NCBI RefSeq assembly: GCF_026427595.1
Contig: NZ_CP101527.1
Coordinates: 2,699,501 to 2,763,500, forward strand
Source of the DNA: Alkalimarinus sediminis
GTDB lineage: Bacteria > Pseudomonadota > Gammaproteobacteria > Pseudomonadales > Oleiphilaceae
Length of the DNA stretch: 64,000 bases
Direction of reading: 5' to 3'
The notes under the pieces were generated by a model. It ran no database searches. It was not told where the DNA came from and saw nothing but the letters and a program-made list of their open reading frames with translations. The position numbers and the translations under genes were made by a program. How positions within the stretch are numbered: position 1 is the first letter of the stretch; every line of letters begins with the position of its first letter. Positions 19,636-26,857 of the stretch are shown one piece after another.

Positions 19636-20529
19636 TCAAAACGTCTTTAGAAACTGGCCGGTTATTTTTTCTGCTAACGCTTTACAAGCTGGCCCTGAAT
19701 TTTCCATCGCTGACAAGATCAAGTAAAAAGGAAGCATTTTTCTCGCATCCATTACTAACGGGATTCGTTTGAGCGCCCCATCGTTAAGGTCATCCTCAAT
19801 CATATGTTGGGGAATAAACGCAAAACCCAAACCCCGTTTCACAATTTTAATTGCAGTTGCACTCGTATTCACGGTCCAACGCTGCTCTGCGCCTAACCAA
19901 CCTGCATCTTGCTGCCGTTTAATGCCTGTATCCTTAAATACCACTTGGCGATGTTGTCGCAACTCAGGTTCTGTGACCCCCTCTTTTAGTGTGAACAACG
20001 CATGATTAGGGTGTGCGACAGGCAACATATCCACCTCTCCTAACGGCTTACCCAAAAAGCCAGGTGGAACTTTTGGTGACAAAACAATATCCGCACGGCG
20101 CTCTATTAACGCCTCGTCTGTACCTGATAATGTTGTTTCTAAGATAACAATTCGGGTAGATGGCGACTCTTTCGAAAAAGCCGCTAGCGCGCGGATCACT
20201 GGGTCAAGGTCTACCAGCAAATCAACCGCCACCGTTACTTCCGGCTCCCAGCCTTTAGCCAGCAACTGTGCAGACTGCTCTACGTTATTCGCTTCTTTTA
20301 GTAAGTTGGTTGCCTTGCGGTAGAGCACCTGCCCAGCCTCAGTCAGCACGGCCTTTCTCCCTTGCTGTTCAAGCACTGGGGTCGGTAGCAGCTCCTCCAT
20401 TTTACTAATTGTATAACTCACGCTCGATTGGCTTTTATTAAGCACGTCTGCCGCTCTAGCAAACGAGCCCTCATCTACAACGGCCTTAAAAGCCGCCCAT
20501 TGCTCTAACGAAATCTTCGGTGCTTTCAC
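19636..20529 (-). CDS. LysR-family regulator divergent from the azoreductase gene
   Basis: About 297 residues. I favour the GTG at 20529 (protein VKAPKISLEQW), with GGAG six bases upstream, over the GTG at 20541. The N-terminal HTH has GSFARAADVLNKSQSSVSYT, and the remainder is the LysR effector domain. It is divergent from azoR with about 160 bp between, an arrangement in which LysR proteins commonly control the neighbour. It may sense quinones or azo or electrophilic compounds. The effector is not deducible from sequence. Confidence 0.88.
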   Translation of the reverse strand: MKAPKISLEQWAAFKAVVDEGSFARAADVLNKSQSSVSYTISKMEELLPTPVLEQQGRKAVLTEAGQVLYRKATNLLKEANNVEQSAQLLAKGWEPEVTVAVDLLVDLDPVIRALAAFSKESPSTRIVILETTLSGTDEALIERRADIVLSPKVPPGFLGKPLGEVDMLPVAHPNHALFTLKEGVTEPELRQHRQVVFKDTGIKRQQDAGWLGAEQRWTVNTSATAIKIVKRGLGFAFIPQHMIEDDLNDGALKRIPLVMDARKMLPFYLILSAMENSGPACKALAEKITGQFLKTF

Positions 20530-20691
20530 CCTAGTCTCCACTAAAAACCAATTTATATCTATTTTTTAGATCATTTTAAGCAATTAATCAATACTTATAA
20601 TCGATATTTAGAATGTATTATTAACTCATAGCTTAGCAACAACCTATCCATTAACTGAATACTAACTCTCTCACTGATAGGAGCGTCTATT

Positions 20692-21297
20692 ATGAAAACA
20701 TTACTAAGACTCGATACTAGCCTTTTTTCTGGTCAAGGAGTTTCAACTCAACTCTCTGATGAACTCCTAAATAAATTTACAGCAAATAACCCTGCGCTTA
20801 ATATTATTCATCGCAACTTTGCTGAGCAGCCTATTCCGCACCTCGACGGTGAGTGGTTGCAAGCATTGATGACACCTGCAGAAACCCGCAGTGAAGCGCA
20901 ACAGCAAAAAGTCAATTTCTCTGATCAGCTGATTAATGAGCTGCAAGAGGCTGACACTATTGTGATAGGTCTCCCGATGTACAACTTTAGTATCCCCTCA
21001 ATGTTAAAGGCATGGTTTGATCATGTTGCACGAGCGGGCACGACATTTAGATACACCAGTTCGGGCTCTGAAGGTCTGCTGAATAACAAAAAGGTATATT
21101 TGGTTAGCACTCGTGGAGGCATTCATAAAGACCTACCAACAGATACCCAAATTCCTTTTGTTAAAACATTCTTAGCATTTTTAGGGCTAACCAACGTAGA
21201 GATAATATATGCAGAAGGGTTAAACATGGGTGACGACGTTAGAAACGCGGCCATAGAGTCTGCCAAACAGTCGATTGATGCCTTGCCTATTGCCTAA
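20692..21297 (+). CDS. azoR: FMN-dependent NADH:quinone/azo reductase
   Basis: 201-residue flavodoxin-fold enzyme of the AzoR family, which reduces quinones and azo bonds using NAD(P)H and FMN and protects against thiol-reactive stress. The hallmarks are visible: LRLDTSLFSGQGVS at the FMN phosphate loop, MYNFSIPSMLKAWFDHVARAG at the flavin-contacting segment, and STRGGIH. A TAGGAG site lies eight bases before the ATG. The divergent LysR gene is the probable regulator. A terminator follows at 21382-21432. Confidence 0.93.
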   Translation: MKTLLRLDTSLFSGQGVSTQLSDELLNKFTANNPALNIIHRNFAEQPIPHLDGEWLQALMTPAETRSEAQQQKVNFSDQLINELQEADTIVIGLPMYNFSIPSMLKAWFDHVARAGTTFRYTSSGSEGLLNNKKVYLVSTRGGIHKDLPTDTQIPFVKTFLAFLGLTNVEIIYAEGLNMGDDVRNAAIESAKQSIDALPIA

Positions 21298-21381
21298 TCG
21301 AGTACTGGTAGAACCTGACTGGTGCGGTACCGTTCTGGTCATACCGTTCTCTTCGAGCCATTCTCGTAGTAGCATTCTAGC

Positions 21382-21432
21382 AGTACCGAGACATCATAGA
21401 GCTTGCGCTTGTAGTATGGCTCGGTACTTTTT
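21382..21432 (+). terminator. terminator after azoR
   Basis: Arms AGTACCGAG (21382-21390) and CTCGGTACT (21420-21428) enclose a partly paired interior and are followed by TTTT to 21432. It lies between azoR and yacL. Confidence 0.65.
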
Positions 21433-21488
21433 CACACGCGTTCATGTAGAATGCGCCTCTCATCTGCAAAGAAAAATAAGAGGCCAGC

Positions 21489-21851
21489 ATGGATTACGAA
21501 TTCACCATTGATGAGCAGTACAACCCTGTGGCTCAATTTTCTATTGGTCATGAAGCCATAGGGCTGTGGTTTACCGAAGAGCTTAGCAACAACAAGCAGG
21601 CTATTGCCCGTCTACTCGATGTTATTCAGCAGTTAGAAGCCGGTAAAACCATGCACTACAACACTCAGGGTAAAACCTTTCAGTTACGCCTAGACAGCGA
21701 ACAAGCAGAGGTGGTTGCTTTGGCACTCGATATAGATATTGATGAAGAACTGCCTGAGAACACAGAGCTCTATGACCAAGAATCTTACGCAGAGTGCGGA
21801 ATTAGTGATTTCAAACAAGCCGTAATAGAGTGGGAGCAGTTTGTTATCTAG
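21489..21851 (+). CDS. yacL: YacL family protein (UPF0231)
   Basis: 120 residues. It begins with the family start MDYEF and shows SIGHEAIGLWFTEE, YDQESYAECGISDF and the ending VIEWEQFV, all matching E. coli YacL in position. The protein is acidic and cytoplasmic, with no known biochemical function. It has an AGAGG site five bases upstream. It converges with the periplasmic binding protein gene with a 27-bp gap. Confidence 0.9.
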   Translation: MDYEFTIDEQYNPVAQFSIGHEAIGLWFTEELSNNKQAIARLLDVIQQLEAGKTMHYNTQGKTFQLRLDSEQAEVVALALDIDIDEELPENTELYDQESYAECGISDFKQAVIEWEQFVI

Positions 21852-21878
21852 CAAATTGAACTATCTTTACACTCACCG

Positions 21879-22691
21879 CTATGGCCGCATCAATTTTTCC
21901 ATCACCTTCGATGCTTGGCCAGAATTAATAAAGCTCTGGATCGCTACATTTATATCAGCGATGATCTTCGCATCAATTGCTCTATCTTTCGAATAAATAA
22001 AGTGAAGTTCAGGGGATCTAGCACTCTCAGGTCTCGCGTGTTTAATATTCGATAAATCAATGATCGATGGGCCAAGAAGATTCACCCCCTCCACAATCTC
22101 TAACTCTTCGACCACATAATCGCAGCGTTTTCTGGCTAACTGCCAAAACAGTTGAACCAGAGATGAGGCACTCTTTATGAGCCTGTTATATCCGGGGCCA
22201 TAATGCTCATACGAGTACCCCTGTATTCCGCACCCTCGATACTCCGGCAAAGAAACCGGGCCACTTGCATGAGGGAACCCATCAGGGAATACCCGTTGGT
22301 CATAATAAAACTGGGGGGTCATTTTGTAATATGGGCGAGAGTAATAGAATTTTTTGGCTCGTTGTACATCATGGTATGCGTCGGCCACTATATCCACCTC
22401 GCCGCGCTCAAGCAGAAAAAGGCAGCGCTTCCACGGGAACTTCCTGATGACTATAGGTCGTTCAAGATGTGTTGATACGTACTCGATCAATTCAACGGTA
22501 TAGCCCTTGTACTCAGAGCTGGCCACATCAACTTTGAATGTAAACGGCGGAAAATCAGCTTCGGCCAAACATAGCTTGAGCTCAGCCTGAACATTTTGAC
22601 TTAGCAAGATAAGGACTAAAATCAACAACGGCCTGGTTGCGCTGAAAATCCGTTGCGTGTTTTTAATCCGACACATAGTCCTAGCGCTCAT
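21879..22691 (-). CDS. periplasmic substrate-binding protein, family 3-like
   Basis: 270 residues with a signal peptide ending at QNVQA (about residue 36). The mature part has the SBP_bac_3 pattern: LCLAEADFPPFTF, GYTVELIEYV, then RGEVDIVADAYHDVQRAKKFYYSRPYY. This is the layout of polar amino-acid binding proteins and of orphan two-domain proteins that bind small ligands. No permease or ATPase gene is nearby, so it may be an orphan sensor or scavenger. Four Cys residues in the mature chain could form disulfides. GAGG lies seven bases before the ATG. Confidence 0.8.
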   Translation of the reverse strand: MSARTMCRIKNTQRIFSATRPLLILVLILLSQNVQAELKLCLAEADFPPFTFKVDVASSEYKGYTVELIEYVSTHLERPIVIRKFPWKRCLFLLERGEVDIVADAYHDVQRAKKFYYSRPYYKMTPQFYYDQRVFPDGFPHASGPVSLPEYRGCGIQGYSYEHYGPGYNRLIKSASSLVQLFWQLARKRCDYVVEELEIVEGVNLLGPSIIDLSNIKHARPESARSPELHFIYSKDRAIDAKIIADINVAIQSFINSGQASKVMEKLMRP

Positions 22692-22799
22692 TTCGATGCC
22701 TCACCTTAGCTAAAGGTATAATAGATTATAAACCGCAGATCTGACACTTTTAACAGCGGTACATTCACCCCATTGCAATGAACCTGTAACACGATTAAG

Positions 22800-22828
22800 A
22801 GACACTCCTCAAACGTTAAAGAGTGTCT
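22800..22828 (+). promoter_or_regulatory. inverted repeat upstream of the mini-HTH gene
   Basis: Arms AGACACTC (22800-22807) and GAGTGTCT (22821-22828) lie 14 bases before the small HTH gene. This could be an operator for that protein or a hairpin in its leader. Confidence 0.4.
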
Positions 22829-22842
22829 AATAAGAGGTGCGT

Positions 22843-22974
22843 ATGATCATACAAAGTGCGGAACTTAACCCTAAAAAAGTCGCTGCGGTAATGAGAATGG
22901 AGGGGTATAAGCAAACAGAAATCGCGAAGGCCATCGGTGTTACCACTCGAACCATTCAGAAATGGTTTAAGTAG
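22843..22974 (+). CDS. 43-residue helix-turn-helix protein
   Basis: A short open frame with AAGAGG seven bases before the ATG. It encodes MIIQSAELNPKKVAAVMRME followed by a classic HTH (YKQTEIAKAIGVTTRTIQKW) and ends two residues later. The HTH resembles those of terminase small subunits and Hin-type or transposase N-termini, but no transposase or phage gene is next to it. The frame ends cleanly in TAG. It could be a real mini-regulator or the preserved 5' end of a lost mobile gene. The 8-bp inverted repeat just upstream is a possible operator. Confidence 0.55.
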   Translation: MIIQSAELNPKKVAAVMRMEGYKQTEIAKAIGVTTRTIQKWFK

Positions 22975-23029
22975 GTATGCAATACCTTGGGCTGCATCCC
23001 CTTTCGGTGTTCTCATCTTGACTAGCTCC

Positions 23030-24811
23030 CTATGACAACCATAAGTAGAGGGTAACCATTTGACCAACCAACAATATCCCGCTGGCAACCTTCCAAAACA
23101 GCAGTGGGTTACGCTCTAACATCGGTTGGTTGTTGAGTCGCATAAACTGTTGATTCGGATGTTTAAGGTCAAATACAAACTCAGAAAGTGATTCGTAGCG
23201 CAACTCAGGAGAGAAGTGCAAAGCTTTTTTCAATGCGCCATCCATCCAAGCAGGCACCATAGGGTTATACAAGTAGGCTGGCTGATATTTAAGTCGAGAG
23301 AAATCTTGTGCACTTTCACAGTGGTCAAATGCTTCACCAAAAGGCAGATGGCCGGTCAACATCTCATAAGTCATCATAGCAATAGAAAACAAGTCTGAAC
23401 GCACACTGCCAGCTCGCCGCAGTTTATACTCCGGTGCAGCATACGTGGCAGTGCCTAAGATAGTATCTCGCTCAAACGGTGTCGCTATTTCATTTACACC
23501 TGCCACCAAGCAAGAGCCAAAATCAATCAGCTTTGCTTCGCCATCAGGGGTTATAACAATATTATCTGGCTTAATATCTTGATGAAGCGTCTCTTTACGG
23601 TGTAACGACCTAACGCCTCTAACGACCTGCTCCACAATATCCAGTATTTGCCCAACATCCCGCTTATTCGTGGTCTCAATCCATTTAGCCAGCGTATTAC
23701 CTTCAACATACTCACAAAGATAATAAAGACACTGCCTCTTTCGCGCTTCTTCAGGAACCTTTACTACATTAGGGCAGTCTATGCGGCGCCCTATCCACTC
23801 CTCCATTATAAAACGTTCAATATATGCTGGGTCGTCTTCAAAGTTAACGGATGGTGTTTTCATTACCCACTTTTTATGGCTTGCTATATCTTCAACCACA
23901 TACAACTGGCTTCGATTACTGGCATGAATCTCTTGCAGAACCCGATAGCCATCGATAGACATTCCAACCTCTAGAAAGGGTGGGAATGGCAGGTCACTTA
24001 GCTTTTTATAGACATCTTCAGAGTTAGCATCTGGCAGTTGATCCACTCGAACGATCTGACAGCTCAAGTTGTCATCACTTCCCACCTCTTTTGCTTGATC
24101 AATCAGCGCCTGACAAACATCTTCAAAGTTAGTGTTCACATTAGAGCTAGTATTTACATTAGAGTTAGTGTTCACATTTAAGCTAGAGCTAGCTGATTGA
24201 AGTGCCTTTTTGATCTCTTTTTTGGACAAGAAATCATGTATTCCATCAGTGCTCAAAAAAAACAGATCCCCCGCTTCTACAGACTCAATTCGATAATCGA
24301 CATCTAATCGAATATCCATCCCCATAGCTCGAGTAAGGTATGCTTTGTCTTTACTCACATGCGCACTATGATCGCTCGTTAACTGCTCAAACTCCCCCCC
24401 TCTAAGACGATAAATTCGACTATCCCCAATATGAAAGATATGCGCCATACGGGATTTAATTACCAAGATAGAGAGCGTACTAATGTATCCGCGGTGAGCA
24501 TCAATAAAGCGTTGACCTTGACCGTATAGCCAACGATTGAGTGCCGTTAACACTTTTTGAGAGGAGGTTTTGACCGTCCACGAATCGGGGGTTGAGTAGT
24601 AATCATTAAGGAAGTTCTTAACACAGGTTTCACTGGCTTCTTTACCCGCCTCAGCACTGCTCACTCCGTCAGCGATAACCGCTACCATCCCTTTAATCGT
24701 AAGAGCGGGTTCGTCAGGCACCATGATCCCCATACAGTCTTCATTCTGATGCTTTGGGCCTTTATCGGTCGCCTGCCCTATGGTGGTATTTAAACGACTA
24801 CTCAGATGCAT
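23030..24811 (-). CDS. fused PP2C phosphatase / Ser-Thr protein kinase of the nitrate cluster
   Basis: 593 residues from the ATG at 24811 (AAGGG seven bases upstream). The N-terminal PP2C phosphatase (about 1-260) has DKGPKHQNED, VIADGVSSAEAG, GDSRIYR, STDGIHDF and SDDNLS, so all metal-binding aspartates are present. The kinase (about 280-545) has the VAIK-type lysine in WVMK, the catalytic loop LHQDIKPDNIVI (HQD instead of HRD), DFG in LIDFGS and APEY. The glycine loop is degenerate. A single C-terminal transmembrane helix (about 568-590) would anchor it to the membrane. Such fusions recur beside nitrate assimilation genes in pseudomonads and relatives, but their substrate is not established. 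A transporter or enzyme of the pathway is the obvious guess. Confidence 0.9.
   Translation of the reverse strand: MHLSSRLNTTIGQATDKGPKHQNEDCMGIMVPDEPALTIKGMVAVIADGVSSAEAGKEASETCVKNFLNDYYSTPDSWTVKTSSQKVLTALNRWLYGQGQRFIDAHRGYISTLSILVIKSRMAHIFHIGDSRIYRLRGGEFEQLTSDHSAHVSKDKAYLTRAMGMDIRLDVDYRIESVEAGDLFFLSTDGIHDFLSKKEIKKALQSASSSLNVNTNSNVNTSSNVNTNFEDVCQALIDQAKEVGSDDNLSCQIVRVDQLPDANSEDVYKKLSDLPFPPFLEVGMSIDGYRVLQEIHASNRSQLYVVEDIASHKKWVMKTPSVNFEDDPAYIERFIMEEWIGRRIDCPNVVKVPEEARKRQCLYYLCEYVEGNTLAKWIETTNKRDVGQILDIVEQVVRGVRSLHRKETLHQDIKPDNIVITPDGEAKLIDFGSCLVAGVNEIATPFERDTILGTATYAAPEYKLRRAGSVRSDLFSIAMMTYEMLTGHLPFGEAFDHCESAQDFSRLKYQPAYLYNPMVPAWMDGALKKALHFSPELRYESLSEFVFDLKHPNQQFMRLNNQPMLERNPLLFWKVASGILLVGQMVTLYLWLS
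24132..24185 (-). repeat. three 18-bp tandem repeats inside the PP2C domain
   Basis: Imperfect 18-bp units at 24132, 24150 and 24168 encode a repeated NVNT(N/S)(S/F) hexapeptide. They lie between the DGIHDF strand and the last phosphatase motif, SDDNLS. This is a low-complexity loop insertion specific to this gene copy. Confidence 0.8.
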
Positions 24812-24907
24812 CAAGATACCCTTAGCGTATTTAACTGGATGAAGCAATAAACCCCACCCTCATTCAAGGACAGGGTTTGCGATTAACAATTATGTTTATA
24901 CTGCATT

Positions 24908-24970
24908 GTCATTCCCACGGACAAGGTGATTTGCGAAGCAAGAGAGAGCACACCGGGGTCCGCGGGAATC
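24908..24970. repeat. 63-bp interspersed element, copy 1
   Basis: A 63-bp unit with terminal inverted repeats ATTCCCaCGGAC and GTCCGcGGGAAT (11 of 12 paired) and an inner TTGC-GAA-GCAA hairpin. It matches the element at 32825-32887 at 52 of 63 positions by eye. It lies between the transporter and the kinase/phosphatase genes and can fold as one long hairpin. Confidence 0.85.
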
Positions 24971-24986
24971 TATTAATTTGAATAAA

Positions 24987-26456
24987 CTATGTCACCTCAA
25001 TCAACTGTACCGAACCATCTTCCATAACTTCGGCCATATGACCTGCAGGCTCTTCCAGAAACTGCACAAAGATAAAGCATACCGCTGCGGCACCGGCAAT
25101 AAACATAAAGAAGGTCGAGGCATCTACAAACGATAGTACCGTTAAGAAGATAACTGCGCCAACATTACCGTAAGCCCCCGTCATGCCTGCAATCTGCCCA
25201 GTCATTCTGCGCTGAACCAATGGCACCATGGCGAATACTGCACCTTCACCCGCCTGCACAAAGAACGAACAACACATCGTTGCAACAACTGCGAGCGGGA
25301 TCAACCACAAACTATCGATCTGACTCAACACCATATAACCAATCGCCAAACCACATATCAAAATAGACAAGGTCTTTTTACGGCCAAACTTATCGCTTAA
25401 CCAACCACCACCTGGGCGAGCGACCAGATTCATAAAGGCAAAACCGGACGCCAGTAAACCTGCGGTCACCGCAGTAAGCTCAAAGGTCTCCATAAAGAAC
25501 AAAGGCAGCATTGAAACAACCGCTAATTCAGATCCAAATGTGACGAAGTAAGCCCAGTTTAAAATTGCCACCTGCTTAAACTTATACTGCTGCAGTTCTG
25601 GTACACCGTTTTGAAGATTTTCTTTATTGACCTTATAGATCTGACTTGTCTGGAAAAAGAACAGTGCAGCCAAACCCACATAGATACAGTTGCTTGCAAA
25701 GTCACTTAACAGGTTGATTTTTTCAGGCCCTAGCTTCCAAGTTAGCACCGCTAATGCAATATACATAGGGATATTCATCGCAAGATAGAAGTAAAAATCT
25801 CGCTTAGATGTAACCTCTAAACCACCTGTTTTCTTGGGTTTAAAGTAAGTTGATCCTTTGGGGGTGTTACGCGCAACTTTATAAAAGACTATCCCGTATA
25901 AAAACGCAACGGCACCAGTGCACATCAGGGCATAGCGCCACCCGTTATCACCACCAAACAGTAACGCCAAACTAGGTAGCAGCATGGCAGCTGCCGCTGA
26001 TCCAAAATTGCCCCAGCCACCATAAACACCTTCTGCAACGCCAACCGTTTTAGCGGGGAACCACTCACTGACCAGACGAATACCAATCACAAACCCTGCC
26101 CCCGTAAAGCCCATCAAGAAGCGCAACAGGGCGAGCTGTTCATAAGTTTGGGCCAGTGCAAAGGCAGTACACACAACACCAGCAGCCATTAATAACCCAC
26201 TGTAAATAATACGGGGGCCAAATTTATCAACCAACATGCCGATCAGAATACGTGCTGGAATCGTCATCGCAACGTTTAAGATCATTAACGCTTTCACTTG
26301 CTGGCTAGACAAGTCAAAAGCTTCTTTCATAAAAGCTAGTAGAGGTGCGTGGTTAAACCACACCACAAAGCTAATAAAAAATGCGATCCAGGATATGTGG
26401 AGCATGCGGATTTTTTTATCCGCAAAGTTGAGAAGATTGAGACTTTCACCAGACAT
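24987..26456 (-). CDS. MFS nitrate/nitrite transporter (NarK/NasA family)
   Basis: 489-residue, 12-helix major facilitator of the nitrate-nitrite porter family, importing nitrate for assimilation. The nitrate-signature regions are visible: [18 protein letters not shown] with [14 protein letters not shown] in the first half, and [15 protein letters not shown] in the second. The family arginines lie in these helices. MFS loop motifs (DKFGPR and DKFGRKK) are present. A GGAG site lies seven bases before the ATG. It is divergent from nirB across a shared promoter region and is followed by the kinase/phosphatase gene, with the 63-bp repeat element in between. Confidence 0.93.
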   Translation of the reverse strand: MSGESLNLLNFADKKIRMLHISWIAFFISFVVWFNHAPLLAFMKEAFDLSSQQVKALMILNVAMTIPARILIGMLVDKFGPRIIYSGLLMAAGVVCTAFALAQTYEQLALLRFLMGFTGAGFVIGIRLVSEWFPAKTVGVAEGVYGGWGNFGSAAAAMLLPSLALLFGGDNGWRYALMCTGAVAFLYGIVFYKVARNTPKGSTYFKPKKTGGLEVTSKRDFYFYLAMNIPMYIALAVLTWKLGPEKINLLSDFASNCIYVGLAALFFFQTSQIYKVNKENLQNGVPELQQYKFKQVAILNWAYFVTFGSELAVVSMLPLFFMETFELTAVTAGLLASGFAFMNLVARPGGGWLSDKFGRKKTLSILICGLAIGYMVLSQIDSLWLIPLAVVATMCCSFFVQAGEGAVFAMVPLVQRRMTGQIAGMTGAYGNVGAVIFLTVLSFVDASTFFMFIAGAAAVCFIFVQFLEEPAGHMAEVMEDGSVQLIEVT

Positions 26457-26498
26457 GGGGTTTCTCCATTTATTTATAAGGCAACTAAACCACTTCTT

Positions 26499-26513
26499 AC
26501 AAAATAAATGCCA
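26499..26513 (-). promoter_or_regulatory. sigma-54-like promoter toward the nitrate transporter
   Basis: On the minus strand the sequence TGGCATTTATTTTGT keeps the GG of the -24 element and the TTG of the -12 element but has T for the final C. It lies about 43 bases before the transporter ATG. It is plausible but degenerate. Confidence 0.4.
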
Positions 26514-26649
26514 ACAACTGTTTTTTCATATTTATCATGAGGGTAAGTAACAAAGATCAAAATAAACTGCTCTATTTTGCGGATTAAAATCATATTTTGG
26601 TGCAACAGGTCATAACCATAAGCCCTAAAACAGCGCACCCCCTCCCTAA

Positions 26650-26681
26650 GCTTCAAGTTGGTGCACGCACCATTAAAGTGC
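26650..26681. promoter_or_regulatory. two adjacent NtrC-like binding sites
   Basis: The sites GCTTC-N5-GGTGC (26650-26664) and GCACC-N5-AGTGC (26667-26681) approximate the NtrC consensus GCACC-N5-GGTGC, with two and one mismatches. They sit upstream of the nirB sigma-54 promoter, as enhancer sites would. Confidence 0.55.
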
Positions 26682-26788
26682 TAGCGCATCATAACCGCCC
26701 CATAAAAACAGATTAAAAATGACCGCTAAAAATCAAAATGGTGTTTTTATATCTTATTTATCAACATCTTAAATTATTTTTTACATGA

Positions 26789-26803
26789 TGGCACAGCTTA
26801 TGC
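26789..26803 (+). promoter_or_regulatory. sigma-54 promoter of nirB
   Basis: TGGCACAGCTTATGC matches TGGCAC-N5-TTGC at every position but one, with GG and GC at the required spacing. It lies 55 bases before the nirB ATG. It predicts RpoN-dependent expression of nirBD under nitrogen limitation. Confidence 0.75.
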
Positions 26804-26857
26804 TTTGGTAGAAGTAATTACAAATTTATAAAGTTTCCAAAGATGCTGGAGAGACGA

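Larger units (their letters stand above)
26457..26857. promoter_or_regulatory. divergent narK-type/nirB promoter region
   Basis: About 400 bp, AT-rich, with no gene. It contains a near-consensus sigma-54 promoter toward nirB (26789-26803), two NtrC-like sites about 110-140 bp upstream of it (26650-26664 and 26667-26681), and a weaker sigma-54-like element toward the transporter (26499-26513). Layout and spacing suit enhancer-driven nitrogen control of both directions. Confidence 0.7.

Noticed and set aside
21275-21511. 78-residue open frame after azoR
   Set aside because: It spans the azoR terminator and overlaps the yacL start, and has no domain or ribosome-binding site.
22203-22475. 90-residue open frame opposite the periplasmic binding protein
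   Set aside because: It is an antisense shadow without start signals.
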